Notes: a model not told the origin generated them from the sequence alone. Numbered from the stretch's first letter, positions 1 through 7,084 are shown. The stretch: DNA of 17,621 nucleotides from an uncultured Rhodoplanes sp. (GCA_936924235.1 CAKZHN010000456.1:1-17621); one strand, 5' to 3'. Made by a program: numbers and translations.

Positions 1-213
1 GAGGAGCCCGGGCGCCTCTCGGCGCTCCATCGCGGCACGCATTGTCGGCGGCCGCGCCTTGCAAAGCTTTCGGATGCCGCGATCGACGGCGTCCTCAACT
101 GAGCAAGGCATGACGGGAATACAGGCTCTGAGAGAGAAGAAAAGATTGTTGCGAAATCGGTGTGAATTCACTGGGGAAAGAGCGTCGAGTTTTCCGACAC
201 AGTCACACCAAAC
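1..213. other. left-edge stretch, no gene assigned
   Basis: No convincing gene is visible. A minus-strand frame opens at an ATG at 109-111 and runs off the left edge with 37 codons and no clear ribosome binding site. Two plus-strand frames enter from the left and stop before about 115. Any of these could be the end or start of a neighbouring gene, but the visible part is too short to decide. The 150-213 part is AT-richer and looks intergenic. Confidence 0.3.
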
Positions 214-353
214 GCGGTGTCACCCCCGGGTTTGACCCGGGAGTCCATGACCCCTGCCCAACAGCAGAAGACTTACGTTGGAGCGGCGCGCGTCGCGCCC
301 GCTCATGGATCACCGGGTCACGCCGCTTCGCGGCGGGCCGGTGATGACAGCGC
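214..353. repeat. REP-like palindromic intergenic element
   Basis: The outer ends are near-inverted (GCGGTGTCA at 214 against TGACAGCGC ending at 353). Inside are a perfect hairpin with arms CCCGGGT/ACCCGGG (225-241, 3-nt loop) and a second with arms CGCCGC/GCGGCG (321-335, 3-nt loop). The layout resembles mosaic palindromic repeats that I recall as scattered between genes in Bradyrhizobium-type genomes. It lies just after the stop of the minus-strand kinase-phosphatase gene, so its hairpins could also end that transcript. Copy number in the genome cannot be judged from one copy. Confidence 0.55.
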
Positions 354-375
354 TGGGTGTGGCAAGCAGGCGGAC

Positions 376-2106
376 TCAACCGTACCTGCTGTAAAGCAAC
401 AGCAGAATGATCCCGAACAGCACGACCGTGAGGCATTTCCAGAACAGCAGCGGATTGCGCTCGATCAGCGGCACTGGCGACGGGTTCAGATGCGACTTGC
501 TGGGATTGCGCAGCTCGTGGACGAGCTCGGATGGCTCGCTATAGCGCTGGAACGGGTTCGGGTGCACGGCCTTCTTCAGCACCTCGTCGATCCAGGCCGG
601 GATCTCGCTCAGATCATCGAGCGCCGAGGTATAGCGAAGCTTGCGCTGCTGTGATCGCGTCCGGACCTTCGCGACCTCGGCGCCGTAGGGCAGCCGGCCG
701 GTCAGCATCTGATACGCGATGACGCCGAGCGAAAAGATATCGGAGGCCGGCGTCCCGCTGTCGCCGACGAAATACTCCGGCGCGGTGTACTGCACAGTGC
801 CGAGAATGTCGTCGCTGCCGAGCGAGGGCGACGCCTCGACCACGCCTTTGATCCGGGTCGAGCCGAAATCGATGATCTTCACCGTGCCGGTCTTGTCGAT
901 CATGATGTTGGCCGGCCGGATATCCTGGTGCAGCATCTCCCGGCGGTGGAACGCCTGCAGCCCCCTGGCGACCTGCTCGATGATGCCGCGCACCGTCTCG
1001 AGATCCGGCTTCGGATTGTCGATCATCCATTGCGCCAGCGTCTGGCCTTCGACGAACTCCATCGCGACATAGAGGAAGTTCGGCTTTCGCGACTGGATGC
1101 GTGGCTTGAGCACATGGGCGCTGTTGAGGCGGCGCGCCACCCACTCCTCCAGCATGAAGCGCTTGAGATAGGCCTCGTCGCCGCGCAGGTCGATCGAGGG
1201 AATTTTCAGCGCCACCAGCGCCTCGTCGGCGGTGTCTGTCGCGAGATAGATGTGGCTCCGGCTGCTGCTGTGCAGCTCGCGGACGATCCTATAGCCGTCG
1301 AACAGCATGCGCGGCTCGAGCAGCGGCGGCGGCGGCAATTCCTGGGCCTGGCCGTAAAGCTCGCTCGCCTCGCCGTGCGGCACGCTGTCGATCCGGACGA
1401 TCTGGACCGTGAGATTGTCAGGGCTGTTGTTGCGGTAGGCCTCCTCGACGATCGCCCTCGCCGCCTGATCGAGATCGGCGGCCTGTTCTCCGATGGCGCG
1501 ACGGACGAACTTGGCGCCGACATGCTCGTAGACGCCGTCGGTCGCAAGCAGAAACACGTCGCCGCGCTCGACCTTCAAGGTCCGGTAGTCGATCTCGGTC
1601 TGCGGATTCACGCCGAGCGCGCGGCCGAGATAGCTCTGGGCCGACGACAGCACGATCCGGTGATCCTCGGTGAGTTGCTCCAGCGCGTTGCCGCTGACCC
1701 GATAGATGCGCGCGTCGCCGATGTGAAACAGATGCGCGACCGAGGCTTTGACGACGAGCGCGCTGAACGTGCAGACGTAGCCCTTGTCGGCATCGGTGCC
1801 GTGCTGGCTGCGCCTCGTCTCCGAATAGAGCCAGGAGTTGATCGCGGCGATCACGCGCTGCGCTGAGGTCTTCACCGACCAGGATTCGGACGTGCAGTAG
1901 TAGTCGGTCAGGAAACTTTTGACCGCCGACTCGGCCGCGACCCGGCTGACGCTGCTGCTGCTGATGCCGTCGCACAGCACCACCGCGACGCCTTTAAGGC
2001 TCAGCAGCGGCTCCTTCGGAAACAGGACGCCGTGAAAGTCCTGATTGGCCGCTTTGCGGCCTTTGTCGGAATGCTGTCCGACCGATATTTTCAGCTCAGC
2101 GGACAT
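376..2106 (-). CDS. bifunctional PP2C phosphatase / Ser-Thr protein kinase, membrane anchored
   Basis: A 576-residue fusion enzyme. Residues about 5-240 form a PP2C-type phosphatase, with metal-binding motifs CDGIS (D46), HIGDAR (D131), ATDGV (D190) and SPDN (D230). Residues about 270-535 form a Hanks-type kinase: VALK lysine K301, catalytic HQD (H393, D395) with N400, DFG at 413-415 and APE at 442-444. The glycine-rich loop is degenerate (ELHSSSRSHIYLA, no GxGxxG). One hydrophobic segment near the C-terminus (about 553-573) would anchor it with both enzyme domains in the cytoplasm. From memory, a similar fusion lies beside nirBD in Pseudomonas aeruginosa (PA1780-PA1782 region), so the link with nitrite assimilation is recurrent; its substrate is unknown to me. 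It is last in the nirB-nirD-channel series, about 20 bp after a terminator-like hairpin. The start has a GGGGG-type ribosome site a few bases upstream. Confidence 0.92.
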   Translation of the reverse strand: MSAELKISVGQHSDKGRKAANQDFHGVLFPKEPLLSLKGVAVVLCDGISSSSVSRVAAESAVKSFLTDYYCTSESWSVKTSAQRVIAAINSWLYSETRRSQHGTDADKGYVCTFSALVVKASVAHLFHIGDARIYRVSGNALEQLTEDHRIVLSSAQSYLGRALGVNPQTEIDYRTLKVERGDVFLLATDGVYEHVGAKFVRRAIGEQAADLDQAARAIVEEAYRNNSPDNLTVQIVRIDSVPHGEASELYGQAQELPPPPLLEPRMLFDGYRIVRELHSSSRSHIYLATDTADEALVALKIPSIDLRGDEAYLKRFMLEEWVARRLNSAHVLKPRIQSRKPNFLYVAMEFVEGQTLAQWMIDNPKPDLETVRGIIEQVARGLQAFHRREMLHQDIRPANIMIDKTGTVKIIDFGSTRIKGVVEASPSLGSDDILGTVQYTAPEYFVGDSGTPASDIFSLGVIAYQMLTGRLPYGAEVAKVRTRSQQRKLRYTSALDDLSEIPAWIDEVLKKAVHPNPFQRYSEPSELVHELRNPSKSHLNPSPVPLIERNPLLFWKCLTVVLFGIILLLLYSRYG

Positions 2107-2126
2107 CTATCGCCCCCGGACGATAA

Positions 2127-2154
2127 AGGCCTCAGCCCGGACGGGCTGAGGCCT
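2127..2154 (-). terminator. intrinsic terminator-like hairpin between channel and kinase genes
   Basis: A perfect 12-bp stem (arms AGGCCTCAGCCC and GGGCTGAGGCCT, 4-nt loop) starts 12 bp after the stop of the channel gene. On the minus strand the stem is followed by TTTAT, a short U-run. It lies only about 20 bp before the kinase start codon, so it probably lets part of the transcription through and lowers kinase expression relative to nirBD. No separate kinase promoter is evident in the 60-bp gap. Confidence 0.7.
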
Positions 2155-2166
2155 CATCATGCCGGC

Positions 2167-3024
2167 TCAGGCGGCGCGCTCCAAGGAACGGTCCAGGGAG
2201 CGGTCGAGATGACGCTCGGCCGTGCGCTTCGGCGCCGTCTTGACGTGGGTGGCGTAGAGCGTGAGGCCCGTGAAGGCGAGACCACCGACCAGGTTGCCGA
2301 GCGCTGTCGGGATCTCGTTCCAGAACAGATAATCGACCACCGTGAAGTGACCGCCCAGCATCAGCCCTGCCGGGAACAGGAACATGTTGACGATCGAGTG
2401 CTCGAAGGTCATCGCGAAGAACAGCATGATCGGCATCCACATCGCGAGCACCTTGCCAGGAACTGTGGTGGAGATCATCGCGCCGACCACGCCCGCGGAG
2501 ACCATCCAGTTGCAAAGCATGCCGCGGATGAACAGCGTCAGCATGCCGGCGGCGCCATGCGCCGCATACCCCACGGTGCGGGCTTCACCGATGTGGCCGA
2601 GCGCGACGCCGACCTTATCGGGCTCCGACGAGAAGCCGAAGGTGGTGACGATGGCCGCCATCACGGCGACCGTGAAAGCGCCGCCGAAGTTGCCGATACA
2701 CACCAGGCCCCAGTTGCGGAGAACACCGCCGATCGTGACACCCGGGCGCTTGTCGAGCAGCGCCAGCGGGCACAGCACGAACACACCGGTGAGCAGGTCG
2801 AAGCCGAACAGATAGAGCATGCAGAAACCGACCGGAAACAACAGCGCCCCGATGATCGGCTGGCCGGTGTTGACGGTCATCGTCACGGCGAACCAGGCGG
2901 CCAAGGTCAGCAGCGCGCCGGCCATGTAGGCGCGGATCACGGTGTCGCGGGTGGACATGAAGATCTTGGATTCACCGGCATCGACCATCTTGGTGACGAA
3001 TTCGGCAGGTGCGAGATAGGCCAT
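2167..3024 (-). CDS. formate/nitrite transporter family channel (NirC/FocA type)
   Basis: A 285-residue integral membrane protein of the FNT family, which forms pentameric channels for small monovalent anions. About six hydrophobic segments lie between residues 30 and 260. Family marks are GFDLLTG (74-80), the LCNWMV segment (169-175) and FEHSIVNMF (207-215), whose His209 matches the conserved pore histidine of FocA. The C-terminal tail has a small charged repeat (LDRSLDRSLER). Position 52 bp after nirD suggests nitrite import (NirC role) rather than formate. The open frame continues upstream to 3327, overlapping nirD, but the ATG at 3024 gives a normal family N-terminus and has a GGGA ribosome site in the nirD-channel gap. 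It may export toxic nitrite as well as import it. Confidence 0.92.
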   Translation of the reverse strand: MAYLAPAEFVTKMVDAGESKIFMSTRDTVIRAYMAGALLTLAAWFAVTMTVNTGQPIIGALLFPVGFCMLYLFGFDLLTGVFVLCPLALLDKRPGVTIGGVLRNWGLVCIGNFGGAFTVAVMAAIVTTFGFSSEPDKVGVALGHIGEARTVGYAAHGAAGMLTLFIRGMLCNWMVSAGVVGAMISTTVPGKVLAMWMPIMLFFAMTFEHSIVNMFLFPAGLMLGGHFTVVDYLFWNEIPTALGNLVGGLAFTGLTLYATHVKTAPKRTAERHLDRSLDRSLERAA

Positions 3025-3076
3025 TTCGATTTCCCTTTGCTCTCCGGAAGACTTGCTTGACGTTTGAAACGCGGTG

Positions 3077-3415
3077 CTACGGTGCGGCGGCGACGCCCAT
3101 GTCGAGGTAGATGCGGCCGTTCTCGATCTTGACCGGGAAGCTCCGGGCGCAGCCCTTGTCGGCGCCGGTCGCCTCGCCGTCGTCGAGATTGATGATCCAG
3201 TTGTGCAGCGGACACGCCACCTTGCGGCCGTGCACGATGCCGTCGGCCAGCGGCCCGCCCTTGTGCGGGCATTTGTTCTCGAGCGCGAAGATCTCATCGC
3301 TCGCGGTGCGGAACACCGCGATCTCACGGCGCGGCGTCTTCACGGTGCGGGCGCCGCGCGGCGGGATCGCGTGGATCGGGCCGACGTCGAACCAGAATTC
3401 CTGCGACTCTCTCAT
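3077..3415 (-). CDS. nirD: nitrite reductase [NAD(P)H] small subunit
   Basis: A 112-residue Rieske-fold protein, the small subunit of cytoplasmic siroheme-dependent assimilatory nitrite reductase. The four Rieske ligands are present: CPH (C49, H51) and CPLH (C68, H71), so this copy probably carries a [2Fe-2S] cluster; as I recall, some enterobacterial NirD proteins lack these ligands. Two starts are possible. The ATG at 3439 overlaps the nirB stop as ATGA but has no ribosome site. The ATG at 3415, eight codons later, has AAAGGA about 6 nt upstream and is preferred. The gene follows nirB by 20 bp and precedes the anion channel by 52 bp, so the three are very likely co-transcribed. Confidence 0.93.
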   Translation of the reverse strand: MRESQEFWFDVGPIHAIPPRGARTVKTPRREIAVFRTASDEIFALENKCPHKGGPLADGIVHGRKVACPLHNWIINLDDGEATGADKGCARSFPVKIENGRIYLDMGVAAAP

Positions 3416-3435
3416 GTTGGTTCCTTTGGCATTCC

Positions 3436-5916
3436 TCATTCAGCAGCGATGGCAGGAACCGGCGCGAGCACGGCGAGCGGCATGAACTCGTGCAGCTCGC
3501 GGCCGGCGGCGCGCTCGGCCCACGGATCGCGGCGCACCGCGAGCTGGGATTTCTTGAAGCGTTCGAGCAGCGCCTTCCGGCCGTCGTGGTCGTCCATGAT
3601 CGCGGCACGGACCTTGTCGAGCCCGTATTTCTCGACCCACTTCCAGACGCGTTCGAGATAGGCAGCCTGCTCGCGATAGAGCTGCATGAAGGCGGCGCAG
3701 TATTCGATCGCCTGTTCCTCGGTGTCGACATGGCCCAGAAGATCAGTGGCGCGGACGTGGAGGCCTGCGGCGCCGGCGATGTGGATGTCGTAGCCGGACT
3801 CGACGCAGATGATGCCGATGTCCTTCACGGTGGCCTCGGCGCAGTTGCGCGGACAGCCGGAGACCGCGAGCTTCACCTTCGCGGGCGTCCACGAGCCGCA
3901 CAGGAAGCGCTCGAGCTTGATGCCGAGGCCCGTCGAGTCCTGGGTGCCGAACCGGCACCATTCGCTGCCGACGCAGGTCTTCACGGTGCGCAGCCCCTTG
4001 GCGTAGGCCTGTCCGGAGACGAGGCCCGCGGCGTTGAGCTGCGCCCATGCGGCCGGCAGGTCGGATTTCTTGAAGCCGAGCAGGTCGATGCGCTGGCCGC
4101 CGGTGACCTTCACGGTCTTGATGTTGAAGCGCTCGGCGACGTCGGCGATGGCGCGCAGCTCGTCCGGCGTGGTCACGCCGCCCCACATCCGCGGGACGAT
4201 GGAGAAGGTGCCGTCCTTCTGGATGTTGGCGTGGACGCGCTCGTTGACGAAGCGCGACTGCGCGTCGTCGCGGTATTCGCCCGGCCAGGCGCAAAGCAGA
4301 TAGTAGTTGAGCGCGGGCCGGCAGGTCGGGCAGCCACAGGAGGTCTTCCAGCCGAGCTCCTGCCAGACGGCGGGCAGCGACTTGAGCGTCTTCGACACGA
4401 TGAAGCCGCGCACCTCCTCGTGGGTGAGGTCAACGCATTTGCACATCGGCTTGCGGGCCGCCGCCGAATAGGCGTCGCCCAGCGTGACCTTGAGCAGGCT
4501 CTCGACCTTGGAGGTGCACTGCCCGCAGGACGACGACGCCTTGGTCTGGGCACGAACGTCGTCGATCGTGCTCAGGCCCTTGGCCGTGATCGCCTTGGTG
4601 ATCGCGCCCTTGCAGACACCGTTGCAGCCGCAGATTTCGGCGTCGTCGGACAGCGCCGCGACCGCGGCGGCCGGGTCCAGCGGCGCGCCGCCGCCCTGAT
4701 AGGCCTGGCCGAAGATCAGCATATCGCGCATCGACGTGACGTCGGCGCCCTTCTTCAGCAGGTCGAAGTACCAGGAGCCGTCGGCGGTATCGCCATAGAG
4801 CACCGCGCCGACGATGCGGCTGTCGCGCAGCACGACGCGCTTGTAGACGCCGCGCGAGGGGTCGCGCAGCACGATCTCGTCGTTCTCGTTGCCTTCGGCG
4901 AAATCGCCGGCCGAGAACAGGTCGACGCCGGTGACCTTGAGCTTGGTCGAGGTGACCGAGCCGGTGTAGCCCAGCACGATCTCGCCCGCGAGCGTCGCGC
5001 CCAGAGCCTTGGCCATGTCGTAGAGCGGCGCGACCAGGCCGTAGCACTGGCCGCGATGCTCGACGCACTCGCCGATCGCGAAGATGTTGGCATCGCTGGT
5101 GCGCAGATGATCGTCGACCAGGACGCCGCGCTTCACGTCGAGCCCGGCTTCCTTGGCGAGTGCGATGTTGGGGCGGATGCCGACCGCCATCACGACGAGA
5201 TCGGCCGGCAGCGTGCGGCCGTCCTCGAGGCGGACGCCGGTGACGTGGCTGTCGCCGAGGATGGCGTTGGTGTTGGCGGTGGTCAGCACCGTGATGCCGC
5301 GCTTCTCGATCGCCTTCTGCAGTAGATACGCGGCGTTCGGATCGAGCTGGCGCTCCATCAAGGTCGGCATCAGATGCACGACCGTGGTCTTCATGCCGTT
5401 GATGGCGAGGCCAGCCGCGGCTTCGAGGCCGAGCAACCCGCCGCCGATGACGACGGCGTTGCCGCCCTTCCCGGCCGCCGCAAGCATGGCGTTGACGTCG
5501 TCGAGATCGCGGAACGTGACGACGCCGGGAAGCTCGGCGCCCGGCACCGGAATGAGAATCGGCCGCGAGCCGGTGGCGATCACCAGATCGTCGTAAGCCT
5601 CCACGGTGCCGGAATGGGTGCGGATCGTGCGCGCCGCGCGATCGATCGCGACAACCGTCTCGCCCCTGCGCAGATCGATATTGTTGCCCGCGTACCAGGC
5701 ATCGTTGTGGACGATGATGTCGTCGAAGGCTTTGTCACCCGCGAGCACCGGCGACAGCATGATGCGGTCGTAATTGACCCGCGGCTCGGCGCCGAAGATC
5801 GTCACGTCATAGCGGTCCGGCGCCCGGGCAAAGAGTTCCTCGAGCGTGCGGCCGGCCGCCATGCCGTTGCCGAGAACGACAAGCTTGCGGCGTCGCTGTT
5901 CCGATTGCTGGCCCAT
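3436..5916 (-). CDS. nirB: nitrite reductase [NAD(P)H] large subunit
   Basis: An 826-residue flavoprotein that, with NirD, reduces nitrite to ammonium using NAD(P)H. Domains in order: N-terminal FAD site (VVLGNGMAAG near residues 13-22); a second dinucleotide fold (VVIGGGLLGLEAA near 155-167); a BFD-like [2Fe-2S] domain with C429, C431, C435, C464 and C467; a second cysteine-rich segment with C492, C494, C527, C529 and C532; the ferredoxin-like nitrite/sulfite reductase part; and the siroheme-[4Fe-4S] site CVGSEWC (C648, C654) with SGCPRNC (C688, C692). Length is normal for NirB. The frame is open to 5988, but the ATG at 5916 has GGGGAA upstream and starts just before the FAD motif. It heads the operon behind a sigma-54-type promoter. 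No nitrate reductase or siroheme synthase gene is in the window. Confidence 0.96.
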   Translation of the reverse strand: MGQQSEQRRRKLVVLGNGMAAGRTLEELFARAPDRYDVTIFGAEPRVNYDRIMLSPVLAGDKAFDDIIVHNDAWYAGNNIDLRRGETVVAIDRAARTIRTHSGTVEAYDDLVIATGSRPILIPVPGAELPGVVTFRDLDDVNAMLAAAGKGGNAVVIGGGLLGLEAAAGLAINGMKTTVVHLMPTLMERQLDPNAAYLLQKAIEKRGITVLTTANTNAILGDSHVTGVRLEDGRTLPADLVVMAVGIRPNIALAKEAGLDVKRGVLVDDHLRTSDANIFAIGECVEHRGQCYGLVAPLYDMAKALGATLAGEIVLGYTGSVTSTKLKVTGVDLFSAGDFAEGNENDEIVLRDPSRGVYKRVVLRDSRIVGAVLYGDTADGSWYFDLLKKGADVTSMRDMLIFGQAYQGGGAPLDPAAAVAALSDDAEICGCNGVCKGAITKAITAKGLSTIDDVRAQTKASSSCGQCTSKVESLLKVTLGDAYSAAARKPMCKCVDLTHEEVRGFIVSKTLKSLPAVWQELGWKTSCGCPTCRPALNYYLLCAWPGEYRDDAQSRFVNERVHANIQKDGTFSIVPRMWGGVTTPDELRAIADVAERFNIKTVKVTGGQRIDLLGFKKSDLPAAWAQLNAAGLVSGQAYAKGLRTVKTCVGSEWCRFGTQDSTGLGIKLERFLCGSWTPAKVKLAVSGCPRNCAEATVKDIGIICVESGYDIHIAGAAGLHVRATDLLGHVDTEEQAIEYCAAFMQLYREQAAYLERVWKWVEKYGLDKVRAAIMDDHDGRKALLERFKKSQLAVRRDPWAERAAGRELHEFMPLAVLAPVPAIAAE

Positions 5917-6000
5917 GCGTATTCCCCACGTTCCAACCGCGCCCGATCGGATGCAGGAATTCGCAAAGCCGCTTGAGAGAGGCATCACGACGACCGCGCA

Positions 6001-6034
6001 AAGCGTCCCTCAGGACGCTTCAGGCTGTTTCCTG
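6001..6034 (-). promoter_or_regulatory. tandem hairpins in the nirB leader
   Basis: Reading the minus strand, a small hairpin (arms CAGG/CCTG with a six-base loop AAACAG, 6034-6021) directly abuts a perfect 8-bp hairpin (arms AAGCGTCC/GGACGCTT with loop TGAG, 6020-6001), followed by TTTGCG. They sit in the roughly 170-nt leader between the sigma-54 promoter and nirB. Such a leader could host attenuation, for example by the NasT-type antiterminator known to control nitrate assimilation in Bradyrhizobium. The loops only partly fit the ANTAR loop rule as I remember it, so function is not established. Confidence 0.4.
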
Positions 6035-6100
6035 CGCTTCAGCCGGCTTTGGCTTCGGCACGCCGACGGGCGGCGGTCGTCATTGACTGGTGGGAGGGAT

Positions 6101-6116
6101 TGCAATCGGTATGCCA
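6101..6116 (-). promoter_or_regulatory. sigma-54 (RpoN) promoter for nirB
   Basis: The minus strand reads TGGCATACCGATTGCA. It matches the consensus TGGCAC-G-N4-TTGCA with the exact GG-N10-GC spacing; only the base after TGGCA and the next one differ. The -12 GC is at 6103-6102, putting transcription start near 6090 and leaving a leader of about 170 nt before nirB. Sigma-54 use fits nitrogen-regulated genes. Confidence 0.75.
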
Positions 6117-6210
6117 GTGTGCGGCAGTGCAGCGAAACGTTGAAATCGTTGATGGATTCAGCGATTCGACAGCCTGCCCAATATCCAGAACGGCTCAAGA
6201 TTTGAGCATT

Positions 6211-6227
6211 TGCATCGGCCCGATGCC
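6211..6227. promoter_or_regulatory. NtrC-like enhancer site
   Basis: A 17-bp dyad reading TGCATC-N5-GATGCC. Against the NtrC consensus TGCACY-N5-RGTGCA it matches 9 of the 12 defined positions with the right spacing, and its core is a perfect inverted repeat (GCATCGG/CCGATGC, 6212-6226). It lies about 100 bp upstream of the -24 element of the nirB promoter, a normal enhancer distance. A second inverted repeat (GCTCAA/TTGAGC, 6193-6207) and an imperfect dyad (6145-6165) lie between it and the promoter and could be further protein sites. Confidence 0.45.
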
Positions 6228-6285
6228 CGCCTGCTGCGCGGCAGGCGGTGCCCCTGGCGTTCTTGCTACCGGGAAAGATAGTCTA

Positions 6286-6331
6286 AAGATATATCTTGCG
6301 TTATATCCAATATCGTTCTATCTAACGATAT
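6286..6331 (+). promoter_or_regulatory. padR-type gene promoter with two operator-like palindromes
   Basis: An AT-rich island in GC-rich DNA. It has a perfect 12-bp palindrome AAGATATATCTT (6286-6297) and an 8-bp inverted repeat ATATCGTT/AACGATAT with 6-bp spacer (6310-6331). GATATATC occurs twice, 39 bp apart. A plausible sigma-70 promoter, TTGCGT (6296-6301) and TATCTA (6319-6324) with a 17-bp spacer, is overlapped by both palindromes, suggesting autorepression by the downstream regulator. A ribosome site AAAGGAG at 6343-6349 precedes the ATG at 6360. Confidence 0.5.
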
Positions 6332-6359
6332 ATCTCAAGATCAAAGGAGAACAATTGAG

Positions 6360-6986
6360 ATGCGTGGAATGAGACATTCCGAATCCCGCTGCGGCGGGCA
6401 CCACGAGGACCATTACGGCGCGGGCCGGCACGGCCATTACGGCCGGCACCGGCACGGCCATGGCCGTCACGGCGGCCGCGGCGACATGGGCTCGGGCGAC
6501 ATGATGCGCGCCGGGCGGATGCTGGCACAGGGCGACCTTCGCCTGCTGGCGCTCGCGCTGATCGCCGAGCAGCCGCGTCACGGCTACGAGATCATCAAGG
6601 TGCTGGAGGACAAGACCGGCGGCTGGTACGCGCCGAGCCCCGGCGTGGTCTATCCGACGCTGACCTATCTCGAAGAGGCGGGCTACGTCACGGCGCAGGC
6701 CGACGGCGCCAAGAAGCTCTACACCATCACGGCCGAGGGCCGCGCCTATCTCGGCGAGAACCGCGACTTCGTCGATGCGCTTCTCGAGCGGCTCGAATCG
6801 GTCGGCCAGCAGGCCCGCGAATACCGCAGCCGTGACGACGACAAGCCAAAGGTGCCGCGCCTGGTGCGCTCGGCGCTGGAGAACCTGCGCGACGTCGCCG
6901 AGGAGCGGCTCAAGGGCGATCCCGACGCCGAAGCCAAGGTGGTGGAGATCCTCGCCCGCGCGGCCGGCGAATTGAAGAAGGCCTAG
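6360..6986 (+). CDS. PadR-family transcriptional regulator, YqjI-like, with His-rich metal-binding N-terminus
   Basis: A 208-residue protein. Residues 1-42 carry ten histidines (with Gly, Arg and one Cys), a likely nickel or other transition-metal binding tail. Residues about 57-135 are the PadR winged helix, with GDLRLLALALIAE, HGYEIIK (74-80) and the family mark APSPGVVYPTLTYLEE (91-106). The C-terminal half (about 135-208) is helical and probably dimerises. E. coli YqjI has the same layout and is a nickel-responsive repressor of iron homeostasis, so metal sensing is a reasonable inference. No ferric reductase (YqjH partner) gene is next to it; its divergent neighbour is nirB, about 440 bp away. 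The strong ribosome site AAAGGAG supports the ATG at 6360, with a second in-frame ATG at 6369. Autoregulation through the palindromes upstream is likely. Confidence 0.87.
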   Translation: MRGMRHSESRCGGHHEDHYGAGRHGHYGRHRHGHGRHGGRGDMGSGDMMRAGRMLAQGDLRLLALALIAEQPRHGYEIIKVLEDKTGGWYAPSPGVVYPTLTYLEEAGYVTAQADGAKKLYTITAEGRAYLGENRDFVDALLERLESVGQQAREYRSRDDDKPKVPRLVRSALENLRDVAEERLKGDPDAEAKVVEILARAAGELKKA

Positions 6987-7016
6987 GGTCTGATTTAACT
7001 TCGTTGAATCAGACCC
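6986..7016. terminator. strong hairpin after padR-type gene, possible bidirectional terminator
   Basis: A 14-bp stem with one G-T pair (arms GGGTCTGATTTAAC and GTTGAATCAGACCC, loop TTC) starts at the last base of the regulator's stop codon. A moderately T-rich stretch follows on the plus strand (7020-7035). It sits between convergent genes and could stop transcription from both sides. I recall near-identical palindromes between genes in Rhizobiales genomes, so it may also be a dispersed repeat. Confidence 0.6.
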
Positions 7017-7035
7017 GTCGTTCCTTATTTTGTTT

Positions 7036-7084
7036 GGGCATGATCTTTTCCGAAAACCGCTTCACACTTCTCGGGATCATGCCC
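7036..7084. repeat. Rhizobiales-type dispersed palindrome
   Basis: The outer arms GGGCATGATC (7036-7045) and GATCATGCCC (7075-7084) are perfectly inverted, and the interior is partly self-complementary (CCGAAAA and TCTCGG). It closely resembles a small palindromic element with a GATCATGCC end that I recall as abundant in intergenic regions of Bradyrhizobium, Rhodopseudomonas and Mesorhizobium. It reaches the last base of the stop codon of the convergent minus-strand gene. A role as terminator or mRNA stabiliser for that gene is possible. Confidence 0.6.

Noticed and set aside
1..111. Minus-strand frame from an ATG at 109-111 running off the left edge
   Set aside because: Only 37 codons visible, no ribosome site, no motif; left unassigned.
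3416..3439. nirD start at the ATG overlapping the nirB stop
   Set aside because: No ribosome site there, while the ATG eight codons later has AAAGGA at good spacing; still possible by coupling.
3490..5325. Long plus-strand open frame (611 codons) opposite nirB
   Set aside because: Mirror frame caused by high GC; nirB on the other strand has full domain and motif content.
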